Counted from the first letter of the stretch, positions 16,407 through 26,150 are shown. The stretch is DNA of 60,657 nt from Anaerolineae bacterium (GCA_019637635.1 JAHBVI010000030.1:1-60657); one strand, 5' to 3'. The notes: generated by a model from the letters alone, not told the origin. Made by a program: numbers and translations.

Positions 16407-17399
<993 letters not shown>

Positions 17400-17414
17400 G
17401 AGTTCTCTCCTTAT

Positions 17415-17487
17415 GAGTCAGTGAGCAGTGAGCGGTAAGCAGTGAGCAGTGCAAACGACTGCTTACTGCCAACTGCTCACTGCCTAC
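17415..17487. repeat. 7-bp-period repeat hairpin (cagtgag family)
   Basis: Left arm cagtgag, cagtgag, cggtaag, cagtgag; right arm ctgctta, ctgccaa, ctgctca, ctgccta. It lies upstream of moxR. Confidence 0.8.
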
Positions 17488-17620
17488 TTCTTATTTCCGT
17501 AAGATGGGGTTAGCTTATCAGGAGAAAACGGCCGGGGCTTTAAGGCAACCTGGGGGCGAGCTTAAGGGGAGTTTAAGGGGGAGATGGGGTCACGGCCGTA
17601 ACCCTCCTCTTTGAACCGCC

Positions 17621-17983
17621 TTAATCCGCTGGCACTGTATAAATGCGGAACCAATCGGCTATTTCAGCCAGTAACGGCCGTGCCGTCACCACCCATAGTG
17701 TAAACCGCTCCAATTCGGCATTGCTTGTTTGCAACCAACGGCCGTTGCGCTGCAAGAACATCGCTGCCGCGACAATCGCGGTACGCTTGTTGCCATCTAC
17801 AAACGGATGGTTTTGCGCCAGGGACTCCATAAGCGCCGCGGCCTTATGCAGCAAATTTGGATACAGGTCGGCGCCATCAAACGTGGCCTGGGGCCGGGCA
17901 ACAACCGATTCCAACAGGCCAATATCGCGCACGCCATGTTCACCGCCAGTTGTAGTAATAAGGCGGGCATGGATAAAAAGCAC
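17621..17983 (-). CDS. Doc/Fic-family toxin-like protein, N-terminus displaced
   Basis: About 120 aa with the Fic motif HPFVDGNKRTA (usual HxFx[D/E]GNxR/K), as in Doc (death-on-curing) toxins, which phosphorylate EF-Tu. In Doc relatives the N-terminus reads roughly MxYLTAxQVLFIHARL. Here YLTAQQ is encoded in frame upstream (17984-18001), but just beyond it lies a repeat hairpin with an in-frame TGA, and no ATG remains. Translation would need GTG 17983 or a CTG, with no ribosome site. No antitoxin gene is adjacent. It may be inactive. Confidence 0.75.
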   Translation of the reverse strand: MLFIHARLITTTGGEHGVRDIGLLESVVARPQATFDGADLYPNLLHKAAALMESLAQNHPFVDGNKRTAIVAAAMFLQRNGRWLQTSNAELERFTLWVVTARPLLAEIADWFRIYTVPAD

Positions 17984-18010
17984 CTGCTGCGCCGTCAGGT
18001 AACAGGAGTG

Positions 18011-18056
18011 GCGGAGTGCGCATCCTCAGATGCGCATCCTCAGATGCGCACTCCGC
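18011..18056. repeat. 14-bp inverted repeat with 14-bp tandem core
   Basis: GCGGAGTGCGCATC (18011-18024) pairs with GATGCGCACTCCGC (18043-18056); the core repeats cagatgcgcatcct. It sits where the start of the Doc-like gene should be. Confidence 0.75.
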
Positions 18057-18132
18057 TCACCTCCATTTATTGAGATAATACGAGTTTGGCATCATCTGCA
18101 TCTGCAAACGACAGGTCAGGCATTCCGACGGA

Positions 18133-18165
18133 AATAAAAACGGCCGTACCTGGTGGTACGGCCGT
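18133..18165 (-). terminator. Rho-independent terminator built from two ACGGCCGT palindromes
   Basis: ACGGCCGTACC (18140-18150), loop TGGT, GGTACGGCCGT (18155-18165). Read on the minus strand the 11-bp stem is followed by TTTTTATTT, 35 nt after the stop of the TPR gene. Confidence 0.8.
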
Positions 18166-18199
18166 ATGATTTTACGTAATGGGGGAATTCTCGGTGTGG

Positions 18200-18691
18200 T
18201 TAATTCATCTTGCCCAAAAGGGCCGTTTTGGCCCAGGTAGCGGGCAAATAGAGCGGGTCTAGTTTCAAGGCGTTGTCATAACATTGCAGCGCCGTGCGGT
18301 AGCGCGCCTGATGTTCATACACCCGGCCTAAATTCATATAGGGGAACTGGCGCACTTCATAACGCGGCGCAGCAATCGCCTTTTCAAACCAGGCAATCGC
18401 CTCTTCCCAACGTTCCTGCTCAATCAGATACACGCCAATATCGTTGTAGGGGTTTCCAAAAGAGGGGTCAACGGTAATGGCCTGGTAGCACATATCAATT
18501 GCCTCTTCCAACCGCCCCATCATGTTGTAGGTCCAGCCCAGGAAGGTGTAGGCTTCGGCCGTGGGGTGCGCATCAATTGACTGCTGGTAAAGATGCGCAG
18601 CATGTTGCAGTTCCCCCTGCATCTGCTGACGGAACGCCCTATCAAACAAAATCATAGCTCTCTGTTGTTCAATCTGGTCATCGGTCATCAT
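18200..18691 (-). CDS. TPR-repeat protein
   Basis: About 163 aa from ATG 18691 (frame open to 18757). Tetratricopeptide units are visible: AYTFLGWTYNMMGRLEEAIDMCYQAITVDPS, PYNDIGVYLIEQERWEEAIAWFEKAIAAP and PYMNLGRVYEHQARYRTALQCYDNALKLDP. It is a soluble protein-interaction scaffold; the partner is unknown. The leading MTDDQIEQQRAMILFDRAF is conserved-looking and supports the later start. It is monocistronic, with its own terminator. Confidence 0.85.
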   Translation of the reverse strand: MMTDDQIEQQRAMILFDRAFRQQMQGELQHAAHLYQQSIDAHPTAEAYTFLGWTYNMMGRLEEAIDMCYQAITVDPSFGNPYNDIGVYLIEQERWEEAIAWFEKAIAAPRYEVRQFPYMNLGRVYEHQARYRTALQCYDNALKLDPLYLPATWAKTALLGKMN

Positions 18692-18841
18692 GCAAAATAG
18701 TTTAGCAAAAGTGCCAGGTGATGTCAGCAGGTCATTGGTAATTCTTACACGATTCATACGTGCAATGCGGCGCTTCCTGATAACTGAAGTTGGGCATAGT
18801 TCACCCGCTCTGGAAACGTCGCCTCACAAATTTCTGACCGC

Positions 18842-18905
18842 AGACGGCCGACGGCCGACCACCCATCACTGGCAAAATCGCGGTCGGCAGTCAGTGGTCG
18901 GCGGT
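18842..18905. repeat. 7-bp-period repeat hairpin (gacggcc/cggtcgg)
   Basis: gacggcc, gacggcc, gaccacc on the left and cggtcgg, cagtcag, tggtcgg, cggtc on the right, in the spacer between the acyl-CoA dehydrogenase end and the TPR gene start. Confidence 0.65.
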
Positions 18906-18945
18906 CAAATTTGCCATGATCGCTTGAAACATGCCCAAAGTGGTC

Positions 18946-20091
18946 TCATCTTTCAAATTCAGCGATGGCCGCCCGGCCAACCATTTCCAGCGCTGTGTCC
19001 CCGGCAGGGGGCTGCATGGAACCGGCGCGGGCATCCCGGAAATACCGTTCCAGCGGCAGGGCGCGGGTGATGGCCTGGCCGCCGGCAATCCGCAGCGCCT
19101 TATCCGTCACATCATTAGCCGTCTCTGTGACCATGGTCTTGGCGGCGGCGATGCGGGCGCTCATCGCCTGGCGGTCTTCGTCACGGCCGTGCCAGTTCCC
19201 GGCTACCTCCATCAGCAGGCTGCGCGCCGCCTGTAAGGCCACGTCTATCTCCCCAATCTGCCGCTGAATTTTGGGTAGAGTGGTTATCGGTTTTCCCAGA
19301 GCGGTGGGCACGCGCTCCAGGGCAAACTGAATGACGGCATTGCGGGCGGCGACGGCCGTGCCCAGATAAATGGCCGACATGATCAGGGGAAACCAGACGT
19401 TAACCACCACCTGCGGGTCGCCCCGTTCCACCAGATAATCACGCGGAATCATCACATCTGAAAAAATGACATCATGGCTGTCGCTGGCGCGCAGGCTAAG
19501 CGAATCGCGCCACGTCTCTTCCCAGGTGATGCCTGGCACATCCGGGGTAATCAAGACAACACCGGCTTCCCCGGCCACATTCACCCGCACCAGCATGTGG
19601 GTAAGATGTTTGCCGCCAGTTGACCAGGTTTTACGGCCATTTACCAGCCAGCCGGCGCCATCTGCGGTGGGCACGGCCGTTGCCGCCGGCAAACCACCCC
19701 GCGACGGGCTGCCCAACGCCGGCTCACTCGCCAACGAATTGAACAACGACCCCTCTGCCGCCGCCCGGCAGAACCGCGCATACCACACCTCATCCCAGGT
19801 ACGCACCTCCCGCTGATGGCCGAAAATATGCACCTGCATCCCCGCCACCAACGCCGTAGACGCGCTGCCCTGGGCCAGTTCCACCTGCGCGGCCACACAA
19901 TCAACCAGGGGCAGTCCCATGCCGCCAAATTCAGTGGGTACACTCAAGCCCAAATACCCAGAACGTTTCAAGCTATCCACATCGGCCTGGGGCAAAGCGC
20001 CCAGCCGGTCTGCCTCCGCCGCCCGTGCCGCAAATTCATCCGCTAATTGTTGGGCCAGGGGTACGGCCGTTTGTTCATTGATCTTGTGCAT
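18946..20091 (-). CDS. Acyl-CoA dehydrogenase
   Basis: 381 aa, normal family length. Visible landmarks: N-terminal helical domain with SKRSGYLGLSVPTEFGGMGL-type motif (LKRSGYLGLSVPTEFGGMGL), the beta domain (GWLVNGRKTWSTGGKHLTHMLVRV), and the C-terminal helical domain (AAAKTMVTETANDVTDKALRIAGGQAI). It oxidises acyl-CoA thioesters using FAD; the substrate cannot be read from sequence, and the QxxGGxGy-type ending is modified (ALRIAGGQAITRALPLERYFRDARAG). ATG 20091 with AAAGGA upstream is preferred; a frame open to 20157 runs into repeats. Confidence 0.9.
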   Translation of the reverse strand: MHKINEQTAVPLAQQLADEFAARAAEADRLGALPQADVDSLKRSGYLGLSVPTEFGGMGLPLVDCVAAQVELAQGSASTALVAGMQVHIFGHQREVRTWDEVWYARFCRAAAEGSLFNSLASEPALGSPSRGGLPAATAVPTADGAGWLVNGRKTWSTGGKHLTHMLVRVNVAGEAGVVLITPDVPGITWEETWRDSLSLRASDSHDVIFSDVMIPRDYLVERGDPQVVVNVWFPLIMSAIYLGTAVAARNAVIQFALERVPTALGKPITTLPKIQRQIGEIDVALQAARSLLMEVAGNWHGRDEDRQAMSARIAAAKTMVTETANDVTDKALRIAGGQAITRALPLERYFRDARAGSMQPPAGDTALEMVGRAAIAEFER

Positions 20092-20101
20092 AGATATCCT
20101 T

Positions 20102-20163
20102 TGGGAGATTAGAGATTGGAGATTGGAGATTGGAGATTGCCCATTGTCAATCTCCAATCTCTA
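20102..20163. repeat. 7-bp-period repeat hairpin (gagattg family)
   Basis: gagatta, gagattg x3, then opposed aatctcc, aatctct. It lies between divergent genes. Confidence 0.85.
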
Positions 20164-20304
20164 CGGTCATTTGCTCTTGCCATCACCGGCCATTCTAGCC
20201 ACAATTACCGCCACAAACCAGCCAGCACGGAACGATCAGCAACGCGAATTTTTTCTCTGCGCCTTCGCGCCTCTGCGTTAAAATTCGTCTCAGGAGAAAA
20301 TAAC

Positions 20305-21291
20305 ATGCACGATTGGAGTAAACGCAAACGATTGGAAGCGGCTATCCACAATGAACAGCCCGACCGTCTGCCGGTGGCGCTGTGGCGGCATTGGCCGGGC
20401 GACGACCAGGACGCCCACGCCCTGGCCGCCGCCCACGTGAAATGGCAGCAAGATTGGGATTGGGACTTTCTCAAAGTAGGCCCCGCCAGCAGTTACTCAG
20501 TGATAGATTGGGGTGTGCAAGACCGTTGGGTGGGGCACATCGAAGGCACCCGCGATTACATTCATCTGCCCATTCAAACCCCGATGGATTGGGACAAACT
20601 GGAACCTCTTGACCCCTCTCAGGGAATGCTGGCCAAACAAATTGAGGCGCTGCGGCTGGTGGGTATGGCGCTGGGCGAAGAGACGCCCTTTATTGCCACC
20701 ATCTTTTCGCCGCTGTCTCAGGCCAAACATCTGGCCGGCAATGAACGCATGTTGAGCCACCTGCGCGCCAATGCACCGCGTTTTCGCCGCGCCCTGGACG
20801 TCATCACCGAAAGCACCATCCGCTTCATCGAGGCGGCTAAAAGCACCGGCATCAGCGGCATTTATTACGCCGTGCAGCACGCCCGCTATTCGCAGATGAG
20901 TAAGGAGGAGTTTTTGACTTACGGCCGTGACTATGACATCCGTATCCTCAACGCCGCCAACGACCTATGGCTGAACATCGTCCACCTGCATAGTACCGAC
21001 ATCATGTTTGATCTGGCGGGCGAATATCCGGCGGCGGTGGTAAACTGGCACGATCGGGAAACAGGCTGGCGGCTGGCCGACGGCCTGCAATGGATACAAG
21101 GCGCGGCCAGCGGCGGTGTAGACCATTGGACGCTGCATCAAGAATCGCCCGAAGCCGCTCTGGTGGAAGCCCAAGACGCACTGATGCAGACTGACGGCCG
21201 TCGTTTCATTCTGGGCACCGGCTGTGTGATTATGACCACCACCCCCCAACGGAATATCCGCGCCTTGCGTGAATTTGTGGCTGGGGGCTAG
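20305..21291 (+). CDS. Uroporphyrinogen decarboxylase (URO-D) family protein
   Basis: 328 aa. The frame is open from 20116 but ATG 20305 has AGGAGA 8 nt upstream. The TIM-barrel URO-D pattern is visible: RLEAAIHNEQPDRLPVALWRHWPGD, FLKVGPASSYSVIDWG, FIATIFSPLSQAKHL, GISGIYYAVQHARY and FILGTGCVIMTTTPQRNIRALREF. It is closer to the broader URO-D/methyltransferase group than to HemE, since the usual HemE heme-binding motifs are not obvious. No other heme genes are near. The stop overlaps a repeat. Confidence 0.82.
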   Translation: MHDWSKRKRLEAAIHNEQPDRLPVALWRHWPGDDQDAHALAAAHVKWQQDWDWDFLKVGPASSYSVIDWGVQDRWVGHIEGTRDYIHLPIQTPMDWDKLEPLDPSQGMLAKQIEALRLVGMALGEETPFIATIFSPLSQAKHLAGNERMLSHLRANAPRFRRALDVITESTIRFIEAAKSTGISGIYYAVQHARYSQMSKEEFLTYGRDYDIRILNAANDLWLNIVHLHSTDIMFDLAGEYPAAVVNWHDRETGWRLADGLQWIQGAASGGVDHWTLHQESPEAALVEAQDALMQTDGRRFILGTGCVIMTTTPQRNIRALREFVAGG

Positions 21292-21340
21292 GGCTGGTGG
21301 TTGGTACCAGCCACCAATCACCAACCACCAACGACCAAAA
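21288..21340. repeat. 7-bp-period repeat hairpin (ggtggtt/aaccacc)
   Basis: ggctggt, ggttggt on the left; aatcacc, aaccacc, aacgacc on the right. It overlaps the stop of the URO-D gene. Confidence 0.75.
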
Positions 21341-21347
21341 ATAAACG

Positions 21348-22619
21348 ATGCAACACCAGATTAACCCCACCGAATATGGCCCGCGCGGGCAGGCGATGGC
21401 CGACGCCGTGCAATCGTGCGTTCACTGTGGCTTTTGCCTGGCCGCCTGCCCCACTTACCAGGTGTTGGGCGAGGAAATGGATTCGCCACGGGGCCGCATT
21501 GTGCTGATGAAAAACGTGCTGGAACACAACCTGCCCGTTGCCGAAGCGCAGCCACACATTGACCGCTGCCTGGGCTGCCTGGGTTGTGTGCCCGCCTGCC
21601 CCTCTGGTGTGCCCTATGGCAACCTGCTCCTGAGCTACCGGGGCATGGTGGAGGCGGAACGCTCACGGCCGTTCCTGGACGCCGCCGCCCGCAAAATGAT
21701 CATCGAAACGTTGCCCTATCCTCATCGCTTCCGCACGGCCGTGCGTGCGGGCAAAATCGGCAAAACGGTACAGCGCGCCCTGCCCGCCCAATTTCAGGGC
21801 ATGTTGAATGTGCTGCCGGGCAAACTGCCCGCCGCCCAACCATTACCCGCTATCTATCCGGCGCAAGGGGCACGTCGGGCGCGGGTAGCGCTGCTGGCGG
21901 GCTGTGTGCAGCAGGTGTTAGCCCCAGAGATCAATTGGGCTACATTGCACGTATTGGCGGCCAACGGCATAGAAACGGTCATCCCCGCCGGGCAAAACTG
22001 CTGCGGCGCGATTTTGATGCACATTGGCGAACTGGAGCGGGCGCAGGCATTGGCCCAACACAATCTGCAACTCTTCCCGGCCGATGTGGATGCGGTACTG
22101 ACCAATGCCGCCGGTTGTGGGTCAGGTATGCACGAATATGGGCTGTTGTTTGCGGGCACGGCCGTAGCCGCACAGGCCGCCGCGTTTGCCCACAAAGTAC
22201 AGGATGTGACCGTTTTCCTGGCCGAATTGGGCGGGCAGCCACCACCCGGATTGGCAAAACCCATGCGCGCCGTGTATCAAGACGCCTGCCACCTGCGCCA
22301 TGCCCAGGGGGTAATGCGTGCGCCGCGCCAATTGTTGACGGCCGTGCCCAACCTGACCTTACTGGAATTGGATGATGGGGGGTTGTGTTGTGGTTCGGCC
22401 GGCACGTACAATCTAGATCAACCGGAAATCGCTGCCGAACTGGGCCGCCGCAAAGCAGAACGCATCGCCCAAACAGGCGCAGAAGCGGTCATTTCCGGCA
22501 ACATCGGCTGCATCACGCAAATACAAACCTACCGGCAACAGCCCATACCCGTGTGGCATACGATGCAGATTTTGGCACAGGCGTACCAGACAGTGCCAGG
22601 CAAGGGGCAAAACCATTAG
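21348..22619 (+). CDS. glcF: Glycolate oxidase-type iron-sulfur subunit (GlcF-like)
   Basis: 423 aa. Two 4Fe-4S ferredoxin motifs are present ([14 protein letters not shown] and [18 protein letters not shown]), followed by two CCG (DUF224) cysteine-rich domains ([14 protein letters not shown] and [14 protein letters not shown]), the GlcF/heterodisulfide-reductase-D arrangement. It would pass electrons from a flavin subunit to the membrane chain. The GlcD/GlcE flavin subunits are not adjacent, so the substrate (glycolate or another 2-hydroxy acid) is inferred. Six ACGGCCGT sites fall within the gene or close by. Confidence 0.85.
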   Translation: MQHQINPTEYGPRGQAMADAVQSCVHCGFCLAACPTYQVLGEEMDSPRGRIVLMKNVLEHNLPVAEAQPHIDRCLGCLGCVPACPSGVPYGNLLLSYRGMVEAERSRPFLDAAARKMIIETLPYPHRFRTAVRAGKIGKTVQRALPAQFQGMLNVLPGKLPAAQPLPAIYPAQGARRARVALLAGCVQQVLAPEINWATLHVLAANGIETVIPAGQNCCGAILMHIGELERAQALAQHNLQLFPADVDAVLTNAAGCGSGMHEYGLLFAGTAVAAQAAAFAHKVQDVTVFLAELGGQPPPGLAKPMRAVYQDACHLRHAQGVMRAPRQLLTAVPNLTLLELDDGGLCCGSAGTYNLDQPEIAAELGRRKAERIAQTGAEAVISGNIGCITQIQTYRQQPIPVWHTMQILAQAYQTVPGKGQNH

Positions 22620-22657
22620 CGTTAACCAGGGCCGGGCTACCCCTTGCCTGGCACTGT
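22590..22657. repeat. 18-bp inverted repeat flanking the glcF stop codon
   Basis: ACAGTGCCAGGCAAGGGG (22590-22607) and CCCCTTGCCTGGCACTGT (22640-22657) are perfect complements, with TAG (22617-22619) in the loop. The stem core AGTGCCAGGCA is shared with the repeat at 1130-1192 around the RT stop. Confidence 0.75.
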
Positions 22658-22670
22658 ACAACGATCATCA

Positions 22671-22708
22671 AAAAAGCCCCCGGCTGTTGCCGGGGGCTGT
22701 TGTTTTTT
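22671..22708 (+). terminator. Rho-independent terminator after glcF
   Basis: GCCCCCGGC (22676-22684), loop TGTT, GCCGGGGGC (22689-22697), then TGTTGTTTTTT. An A-run on the left makes it potentially bidirectional. Confidence 0.92.
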
Positions 22709-22974
22709 GCCAGCGAAGGGACACCCTCTGTTTAACTTGTATCAGGCGTCTGGTTGTGCCCTTTGACCGCAAGTTTTCACTTCGTCCAGGCCACCGTTCG
22801 ACCATGATAGGGGGTTTTTCTCTCTTTTAGGTGTCCCCTCGATACAAAAGGAAGTATAGACGATTCCGCGGGAAATGCTGGCGACTGCCCTACAGAGAGA
22901 GTGTAAACTCGTTAGCAACGGCCGTGTTAAACCCAATCAGTAGATCGAAATGGGAGGAGTGGGCATCCTAATGG
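22709..22974. other. Intergenic region without recognisable gene
   Basis: 266 nt with no supported ORF (a 64-codon minus-strand frame at 22742-22936 has no family features). It holds one ACGGCCGT and a TTAACTTGTA motif that also occurs at the ends of the following element. Confidence 0.6.
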
Positions 22975-23231
22975 CATTGGTTACAAGTTAAGCATATTTT
23001 GAATTCGTCAAGCAGGTTCTACGGCCACTATCGCCAGGGCATGAATGCCCTGGCTGGTCGGTAGCGCCGGATAAATCCGGCTGGCAGAGCATCCAGCCCC
23101 ATTGATGGGGCGACGCTGTTTAGCCCGGTGATTGATCACCGGGCGGTGATTGATCACCGGGCGGTGTTGGTCAACAGAGGTTTTGTTTTTGCCCTTGACA
23201 TTTGCCAGAAAACCTTAACTTGTAAACAATG
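22975..23231. mobile_element. MITE-like element: 18-bp terminal inverted repeats around a hairpin array
   Basis: CATTGGTTACAAGTTAAG (22975-22992) and CTTAACTTGTAAACAATG (23214-23231) are inverted repeats with one mismatch. Inside are consecutive hairpins of almost identical design but different stems, all with a 2-nt loop: GCCAGGGCAT/ATGCCCTGGC (23033-23054), GCCGGAT/ATCCGGC (23066-23081), GCCCCAT/ATGGGGC (23096-23111), GCCCGGTGAT/ATCACCGGGC (23123-23144), plus a partial copy (23144-23159). No ORF, so non-autonomous if mobile. Confidence 0.6.
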
Positions 23232-23256
23232 GGGTTAGGGGTTACGAAACATAGCG

Positions 23257-24045
23257 ATGATATTACAACAAATTGCCGACACGGCCGTACCCATTGCCAG
23301 AGAAGCGGGCGCTCTCCTGCGTGAAGGATATAGCCAGGAAAAAGAGATTGCCGTCAAGGGCACGGCCGTAGATTGGGTGACGCAGTTTGACCAACAGGCG
23401 GAAACGCTCATCGTCTCCCGTCTGCGGGCCGCTTTCCCCGACCATACCCTGGTGGGCGAGGAAGGGGGGACGCTCAATGGGGAGGGCGGCAGCCCCTACA
23501 CCTGGCACATTGACCCCCTGGACGGCACCACCAATTTTGCCCATGGCTTTCCGGTGTTTTGTGTGTCGCTGGCGCTGGTGGAGGGGGCACGGCCGTTGGT
23601 GGGCGTGATTGTTGATCCTTTGCGCGATGAATGTTTTACGGCCGTAGCCGGGCAGGGCGCGTGGCTGAATGGGCGGCGGCTGCACGTCAGCCAGGCCGAC
23701 AGCCTCATCCGCAGTTTGTTGGCCACCGGCTTCCCCTATGACCGGCACACGGCCGAACATGATAATGTGGCCCAGGTGGCCCATTTTCTCAAAAAGGCGC
23801 ATGGCATCCGCCGTGCCGGGTCGGCGGCGCTGGATATGGCCTACGTGGCCGCCGGGCGGCTGGATGGCTATTGGGAATTTAAGCTGAAAAGTTATGACGT
23901 GGCGGCGGGTATCTTATTGGTGCAGGAAGCGGGTGGGCAGGTGACGGATATGAACGGCCGTGCCCTTCAAATTGCCCCGGAGTTAGCGGTGGTGGCGAGT
24001 AACGGCCGTATACATGGGGATATGTTGGAAGTGCTCAGAGATTAG
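23257..24045 (+). CDS. Inositol monophosphatase family protein
   Basis: 262 aa, standard length. Metal-binding motifs are present: EEGG (~residue 68), the signature WHIDPLDGTTNFAHGFP and the late SYDVAAGILLVQEAGG. It hydrolyses a phosphate monoester such as inositol phosphate, or possibly a histidinol- or fructose-bisphosphate; exact substrate not determined. It starts at ATG 23257 with a weak ribosome site 25 nt after the MITE-like element. The stop TAG lies in the first unit of a repeat cluster. Confidence 0.92.
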   Translation: MILQQIADTAVPIAREAGALLREGYSQEKEIAVKGTAVDWVTQFDQQAETLIVSRLRAAFPDHTLVGEEGGTLNGEGGSPYTWHIDPLDGTTNFAHGFPVFCVSLALVEGARPLVGVIVDPLRDECFTAVAGQGAWLNGRRLHVSQADSLIRSLLATGFPYDRHTAEHDNVAQVAHFLKKAHGIRRAGSAALDMAYVAAGRLDGYWEFKLKSYDVAAGILLVQEAGGQVTDMNGRALQIAPELAVVASNGRIHGDMLEVLRD

Positions 24046-24104
24046 AGATTGGAGATTGGGAGATTGATCAATCTCCAGTCTCTAATCTCCAATCTCCTCC
24101 TCAA
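24041..24104. repeat. 7-bp-period repeat hairpin (gagattg family)
   Basis: agattag, agattgg, agattgg on the left; aatctcc, agtctct, aatctcc, aatctcc on the right. It holds the IMPase stop codon on the plus strand and encodes the last residues (EEEIGD) of the convergent AMMECR1 gene. Confidence 0.85.
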
Positions 24105-24669
24105 AACTAAACGTCGTAAACGTATACAACCGCGTCCCTGGCTCTTGCCAGGCGTCGGGAGGCAGACCGGCTTTCAGGCAGATGCCTTCCAGGAAATCGG
24201 CGCGGTTCCAGTGGTGGTGCAGGGGAACTTCGGGTAAGAGCAGTCCCCGACGGCCGTGCGCCTCAATCAACAGCCCATGTACGCCCACCTCGATCTCCTG
24301 CACATCCTCCAATCGCTGTAAAGGGGAAAGCACCGAAATCTCAATGTGCAGAGTGGGCAGTTCGCCGGCGGTGACCGGCGGAAAACGGGGGTCGTTGCTG
24401 GCTGCTTTCACGGCCATTTCCGACACCAGATAGAGCAGCGATTCCGGCGCTTCTACCCGACCAATGCAGCCGCGTAGTGCCTGGTCGCCGTTTTCGCGGC
24501 GGCGCAGGGTGACAAAAACACCCGCTGCCTGCGCCAGCGCCGGGTCATCGCTCTGGTAGTGGGGGACACGGCCGTTTGCCACCCACTGCTCAATAGCATC
24601 CCGCGCCATACGCAGCAAAATTTGTTGTTGTTCTGGGGTTAATTGAAAGGGAGGGGCGGATTTGATCAT
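24082..24669 (-). CDS. AMMECR1 family protein
   Basis: 195 aa. The invariant LRGCIG motif is present, along with FVTLRR and the downstream DPRFPPVTAGELPTLHIEISVL, which are characteristic of AMMECR1/AmmA. These proteins are found with a radical SAM enzyme (AmmB) and a MEMO family protein; neither is adjacent here. Function is unsettled in bacteria. ATG 24669 is the start; the frame opens at TTG 24684. Its C-terminus is formed by the repeat. Confidence 0.9.
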   Translation of the reverse strand: MIKSAPPFQLTPEQQQILLRMARDAIEQWVANGRVPHYQSDDPALAQAAGVFVTLRRRENGDQALRGCIGRVEAPESLLYLVSEMAVKAASNDPRFPPVTAGELPTLHIEISVLSPLQRLEDVQEIEVGVHGLLIEAHGRRGLLLPEVPLHHHWNRADFLEGICLKAGLPPDAWQEPGTRLYTFTTFSFEEEIGD

Positions 24670-24751
24670 GGTACGCCTGCCCAATGGGGTGGCCCGGCGT
24701 CACCGGGCGCGCCGCATAGATGATTGCGGCAGATTATACCACGCCAGAAGA

Positions 24752-24811
24752 AGAGATTAGAGATTGGAGATTGGAGATGGACAAATTTCCAATCTCCATT
24801 CTCCAATCTCA
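24752..24811. repeat. 7-bp-period repeat hairpin (gagattg family)
   Basis: gagatta, gagattg, gagattg, gagatgg on the left; aatttcc, aatctcc, attctcc, aatctca on the right. It overlaps the 3' end of the glycosyltransferase gene and adds EICPSPISNL to its C-terminus. Confidence 0.85.
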
Positions 24812-26064
24812 CAATACACATCCATCATCTGGCTGACGATATTCGGCCAGGCGTAGGCCTGGGCATGTTCGCGGGCAGCCTGGCCCATGACCTCGCGGCA
24901 GCGGGGGTTGGTGAGCAGCTCAAAAATGCGCCGCGCCAGCGCCTCTGGGTCACGGCTGGGCACGTGGTAGCCGGTGCGCTCGTGTTTTACCAGATGGGCC
25001 AGCCCACCCACCTCCGAGGCAATGACCGGCGTGCCCATGGCCATGGCTTCCAGCGCCACCATGCCAAAACTTTCATAATGTGAAGGCATCACCACCATTT
25101 CGGCGGCAGCATAATAATTGGGCAAAATTTCCTGATCTTTAGCGCCTAGAAAGACGACCAGATCGTGAATCTCCAGATCGTCGCGTAGCTCTTGCAGACG
25201 GGCCATTTCTTCGTCCAGGTCATCGGCCCAGGGGTCGCCGCCGATGATGGCCATACAACAATTCTCTACGGCGTCAGGGCAGCGTTTTTGAATGATGGCC
25301 ATAGCCCGCAGCATGGTGTCAACCCCTTTGAGCGGCTCAATGCGCCCGGCGAACAGAATGTTGGCGTCGCCGCAGGGGATACCCACGCGCCGTTTGGCCT
25401 CTTTTTTGTCCATGGGGTGAAAGCGTTCCAGGTCTACGCCGGGGGGGATGATGACAATTTTTTGGGGGTCGGCCCCGTAGAGCGTGATAAGCTGCTCTTC
25501 TTCGGCGGGGGTGGCGGCAATGAGGCGGTCGGCCACGTGCTGAATGACGTAGGTTTCGCCGTCAATGCGCTCTTGCGGGGCGCGTTCATTGTCGCTGGTG
25601 GCGATCTGGTTTTTCATGTGCCCCAGGGTGTGGAACATTTGCACGATGGGCGTCCCACCCCACGCATCGCGCAGTTTTTCGGCTACCAGGCCGGAGAGCC
25701 AGTAGTGGCTGTGAATGACGTCGTAGTGAATCCCTTCAGCAGCGGCGAAGTCAAGGACACCCTGCACAAATTCATCCAGATATTGGGGAATGTCGGCCAG
25801 GGGGATGGGTTGTTCTGGCCCGGCGGGGATGTGGATAACACGGCCGTCGAAACCCAAATCGTGTTTGATCATCGGCTGGCAATCATCCTGGGAGCGGGTG
25901 AACACGTCTACCAGGATGCCTTCGCGCCCCAGTTCGCGGCTAAAGTCGCGCACGTAGACGTTCATGCCGCCGGTCTTTTTACCGCCCAGCATTGCCAGCG
26001 GGCAGGTATGCACGCTGAGCATGGCAATGCGGCGGATGGGGGTGTGGGGGTGTTGAGGTGTCAT
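24757..26064 (-). CDS. GT4-family glycosyltransferase (MshA/SPS-like)
   Basis: 435 aa. The GT-B retaining family signature is visible: N-terminal GGMNVYVRDFSRELGREG, mid IIPPGVDLERFHP, FAGRIEPLKGVDTMLRAM, and the C-terminal donor-site PSHYESFGMVALEAMAMGTPVIASEVGGLAHLVKHERTGYHV (EX7E). Similar proteins make sucrose-phosphate or glycosyl-inositol phosphate from NDP-sugar; the inositol-phosphatase gene nearby is suggestive but not decisive. The normal protein seems to end around MMDVYCEIG; the last 17 residues are read from the 7-bp repeat. Confidence 0.88.
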   Translation of the reverse strand: MTPQHPHTPIRRIAMLSVHTCPLAMLGGKKTGGMNVYVRDFSRELGREGILVDVFTRSQDDCQPMIKHDLGFDGRVIHIPAGPEQPIPLADIPQYLDEFVQGVLDFAAAEGIHYDVIHSHYWLSGLVAEKLRDAWGGTPIVQMFHTLGHMKNQIATSDNERAPQERIDGETYVIQHVADRLIAATPAEEEQLITLYGADPQKIVIIPPGVDLERFHPMDKKEAKRRVGIPCGDANILFAGRIEPLKGVDTMLRAMAIIQKRCPDAVENCCMAIIGGDPWADDLDEEMARLQELRDDLEIHDLVVFLGAKDQEILPNYYAAAEMVVMPSHYESFGMVALEAMAMGTPVIASEVGGLAHLVKHERTGYHVPSRDPEALARRIFELLTNPRCREVMGQAAREHAQAYAWPNIVSQMMDVYCEIGEWRLEICPSPISNL

Positions 26065-26076
26065 AGTTTTGTCGTT

Positions 26077-26150
26077 ATTCGTAACCCGTGACCCGTAATC
26101 CGTGAGCCGTGATCCGTAATCGGATTACGGATTACGTTTTACGATTTACG
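26077..26150. repeat. 7-bp-period repeat hairpin (cgtaatc family)
   Basis: cgtaacc, cgtgacc, cgtaatc, cgtgagc, cgtgatc, cgtaatc on the left; ggattac, ggattac, gttttac, gatttac on the right. Its right arm encodes the last residues (IRKS) of the following gene. Confidence 0.85.
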
